Positions 61,636 to 64,000 of a stretch of DNA of 64,000 bases are shown piece by piece. A program made the position numbers and the translations under genes. The notes under the pieces were generated by a model. The model saw only the letters and a list, made by a program, of their open reading frames with translations. It had not been told where the DNA came from and searched no databases. The stretch spans positions 186,001-250,000 of the forward strand of contig CAWKCY010000016.1 in the NCBI GenBank assembly GCA_963848195.1, in the 5' to 3' direction. The stretch's first letter is position 1, and each line of letters opens with the position of its first letter. This stretch comes from CAVQBP01 sp963848195 (GTDB taxonomy: Bacteria > Bacteroidota > Ignavibacteria > Ignavibacteriales > Ignavibacteriaceae).

Positions 61636-64000
61636 ATGATTTATATTAGAAAAATAGTTATAATATTATTTTTGCCATTAATTATATATTCTCAAACCAT
61701 TCGGACCATTAAGGTGCCGACAAGAACGGTAAAACTTCCATTTGATTTAACATATCAAGTTCCGGCTTTTTGTCCCAAAGTAGCGATTGCATTAAGCGGC
61801 GGCGGAGCAAAAGGATTAGCTCAAATAGGAGTTTTAGAAGCATTAAAGGATAACGAAATACCAATTGAAATTATAGTTGGTACCAGCATGGGAAGTGTAA
61901 TAGGCGGATTATATTCTGCGGGATATTCCCTTGCTCAAATCGATTCCATATCAGAGAATACAAACTGGGAAGATATTCTTGCTTCTGCAAGAGAAACCGA
62001 TAGAAAGGAGCTGTTTGTTGATCAAAAAATAACAGAGGATAAAGCCATTTTTTCCTTAAGATTAAAGGGGCTTACGCCAATAATTCCAACCTCGATAAAT
62101 AACGGGCAAAGGTTAACAAGTTATTTAAACCTACTTGCTTTCCAGGCACCAATTCATGTAAAAAAAAATTTTGATGATTTAAGATATAAATTCAGAGCGG
62201 TCTGTACTGACCTAGTAACCGGAAATCCAGTAATAATTAAAAGCGGTTCTTTAAGTCAGGCAATGAGAGCCAGTTCAAGCGTTTCGTTTTTTCTGTCTCC
62301 GGTGAAAATGGATTCATTGATATTGGTAGACGGAGGATTGGTCGCAAATGTTCCTGTAAATATAGCCTCCAAAAGTGGAGCAGATTTTATAATAGCAGTA
62401 AATACAACAAGCGGGCTACATTCAAAGTCTGAGCTTACCTTACCCTGGATAATTGCGGATCAAATTATAAGCATTCCTATGAAAATATTAAATGAAGAGC
62501 AATTAAATAATGCCAATGTTATAATAAATCCAAACCTTTCGGATAAAGATCCCATTGATTTTACAGAAATAGATACATTGGTTAAAAAAGGATATAGAAG
62601 CGGTCTTACCTATGTTCAAAGAATAAAAGAGGAAATAGATTCAATTTATAGTAAGAATTTAGAAAAGAGTGAAGAAAAGTATTTCATAAAGAATGTAACG
62701 CTTGAGAACAACTTTTCAATAACCAGCTACCCATCTTTGGTTAAATTAGGATACAGCGATTCAATTTCAAACTACGAGATAGTAAAAACGCTAGGAAATC
62801 TTTTAGAATCAGGTGATTATAAAAATGTTGAAGCGAAGGTAACGGAATATGGGAACAGATCCGAAATAAATTTTATTATAGAAAAGAATGCAATTATTGA
62901 AAAAATTAACTTAAAAGGAATTAGTCTAATAGATACAGAAAAAGCGGAATCAAGTTTTGAATCTTTAACCGGCAAACCATTCAACAGTAGAAAATTATAT
63001 GCAAAAATCATAAAGATTCTGGAAATATATAGAGGGTTAGGCTATTCGCTGGCAGATTTTGAAAAATATGAATTCCATCCCAATACAGGTGTTTTAAATA
63101 TAACTTTTGATGAAGGGATGATATCAAAAATTGTAATTGAAGGAAATAAATATACAAAACCAAGTATTATTTTAAGAGAATTTCCTTTAAGGAATGGAAG
63201 TTATTTTTCTTATGATGAGGTAAAGGAAGGCTTAATTGATCTTAGGAGCACTAATTTATTTGATGATATAATTCTGACAGTGAAAAGAGAGAATAATGAG
63301 AATATTCTGACGATCAATGTCTTAGAAAAAATATCAAGTCTTGTTAGATTTGGTTTTAGAGTAGATAATGAAGATAAATTTCAAATGAGCATGGATATCA
63401 GGGATGAAAACCTATTTGGAACGGGCACCGAGTTAGGGTTATTGCTTTTCGGTGGTTCAAGGAACAGAGCTTATGTACTAGAACATAAGTCAAACAGAAT
63501 TTTTAATACATATTTTACATATAAGATCAATGCTTTTTACCAATTTGATGATGCATATACGTATAGAAATGACTCCACGGTTTCAGAAAGAGAATTTTCA
63601 AGGTCAATCAATGGAGAATACAGGCAAATATATTATGGTACTTCTTTATCGTTGGGAGCGCAGGTTGAAAAATTCGGAAATTTAATATTCCAGGGAATAT
63701 ATAAATTCGATCAGATTAAGATTAAACAAGGCATAACGGGATTTAACGCATATAAGTTGAAAATTGTAAGCTTAAAAGCGAGTTCAACAATAGATACTCA
63801 GGATAAATATCCATTTCCAGACAAAGGATTGTATTTTTCCGGATTCTATGAAACGGCACAAACGGTATTAGGGGGGGATGTTGGATATTTTAATGTGGGA
63901 TTCAATTACAGGGGTTATGTTACTTTTGGAAGAGTGCATACATTTTCACCCAGAATTAGAATAGGTTTTGCGGATAAGACACTTCCAATAAGTGAGCAAT
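61636..64000 (+). CDS. Patatin phospholipase fused to POTRA and Omp85 barrel (type Vd-like), partial
   Basis: The frame opens with ATG at 61636 and runs off the window end (at least 788 residues). A signal peptide (MIYIRKIVIILFLPLIIYSQ) precedes a patatin domain with SGGGAKGLAQIGVLEAL for the oxyanion loop, the nucleophile S84 in GTSMGSVIGG and D232 in LVDGGLVANVPV, the Ser-Asp dyad. From about residue 340, POTRA-like units follow (EKINLKGISLIDTEKAESSF; SKIVIEGNKYTKPSIILREF). Omp85-like beta-barrel strands come after (LVRFGFRVDNEDKFQMSMDI, LFGTGTELGLLLFGG). The order is that of PlpD-type Vd systems, where the barrel exports or anchors a lipase. It is 128 bp after yidC. The C-terminus is outside the window. 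Confidence 0.9.
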   Translation, partial: MIYIRKIVIILFLPLIIYSQTIRTIKVPTRTVKLPFDLTYQVPAFCPKVAIALSGGGAKGLAQIGVLEALKDNEIPIEIIVGTSMGSVIGGLYSAGYSLAQIDSISENTNWEDILASARETDRKELFVDQKITEDKAIFSLRLKGLTPIIPTSINNGQRLTSYLNLLAFQAPIHVKKNFDDLRYKFRAVCTDLVTGNPVIIKSGSLSQAMRASSSVSFFLSPVKMDSLILVDGGLVANVPVNIASKSGADFIIAVNTTSGLHSKSELTLPWIIADQIISIPMKILNEEQLNNANVIINPNLSDKDPIDFTEIDTLVKKGYRSGLTYVQRIKEEIDSIYSKNLEKSEEKYFIKNVTLENNFSITSYPSLVKLGYSDSISNYEIVKTLGNLLESGDYKNVEAKVTEYGNRSEINFIIEKNAIIEKINLKGISLIDTEKAESSFESLTGKPFNSRKLYAKIIKILEIYRGLGYSLADFEKYEFHPNTGVLNITFDEGMISKIVIEGNKYTKPSIILREFPLRNGSYFSYDEVKEGLIDLRSTNLFDDIILTVKRENNENILTINVLEKISSLVRFGFRVDNEDKFQMSMDIRDENLFGTGTELGLLLFGGSRNRAYVLEHKSNRIFNTYFTYKINAFYQFDDAYTYRNDSTVSEREFSRSINGEYRQIYYGTSLSLGAQVEKFGNLIFQGIYKFDQIKIKQGITGFNAYKLKIVSLKASSTIDTQDKYPFPDKGLYFSGFYETAQTVLGGDVGYFNVGFNYRGYVTFGRVHTFSPRIRIGFADKTLPISEQ

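Noticed and set aside
1..64000. tRNA, rRNA, tmRNA or riboswitch
   Set aside because: I looked through the gene-free stretches and recognised no such structure; short or divergent RNAs could still be missed without a covariance-model search.

Overview
The window is AT-rich chromosomal DNA of a free-living bacterium, most likely from the Ignavibacteria/Melioribacter side of the Bacteroidota-Chlorobi group. The evidence is family content and gene style: tandem DUF3078 outer-membrane proteins, a PorT-like barrel, a patatin fused to POTRA/Omp85, a pseudo-GlmU sugar nucleotidyltransferase and an NDP-forming acyl-CoA synthetase. Many genes have clear AGGAG-type ribosome binding sites, which the Bacteroidia largely lack. 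The lineage call is inference; no rRNA is present. I saw no tRNA, rRNA, CRISPR array, prophage or intact insertion sequence.

Layout. 1-7019: pta (cut by the window edge), an outer-membrane barrel, then a leftward run aspS, a frameshifted Mut7-C RNase, a membrane metallophosphoesterase and hemL. 7020-16722: accessory metabolism, with a secreted Asn/Met-rich protein, a pyrimidine-nucleoside phosphorylase, two group II PLP decarboxylases flanking an SPFH protein and an ADP-forming acyl-CoA synthetase, and an AlkD-like protein. 16885-25788: rightward genes for an M16 protease, an MFS transporter, a KirBac potassium channel, a GNAT acetyltransferase, ferrochelatase and a Na+/H+ antiporter. 25849-33768: a tight leftward eight-gene run (pseudo-GlmU, a 27-codon ORF, rsmB, rodZ-like, ligA, a Rossmann-like protein, STAS, Na+/solute symporter) joined by several ATGA overlaps. 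34193-41962: an accessory island with a seven-repeat secreted propeller and a 1,372-residue mosaic protein (LamG-like, Gly-rich collagen-like, two TIG, putative papain-like Cys/His/Asp domain), an orphan receiver and a Cys-motif protein. 41972-49421: glgA, paired DUF3078 proteins, a hydrolase, an ECF sigma operon and a beta-CASP nuclease.

49494-64000 is the replication-origin region. Leftward genes are dnaA-dnaN-recF-dciA-gyrB-gyrA; rightward genes are rpmH-rnpA-yidD-yidC-patatin/Omp85. Between dnaA and rpmH lies a probable oriC with three perfect TTATCCACA boxes and one near match. yidC is split by a single extra base, as is the Mut7-C gene; since yidC is normally essential, sequence or assembly error is likely there.

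The intergenic DNA carries several repeat families: GCGAAAC-GGA-GTTTCGC palindromes (at least seven copies), 'GCGGGACAGGCACTCC / TTCCGTTCAGAATGAC' elements, and two related 11-bp-period arrays (7 and 6 units) upstream of aspS and of the pseudo-GlmU operon. The most novel items are the mosaic protein at 36054-40172 and the paired 11-bp arrays.
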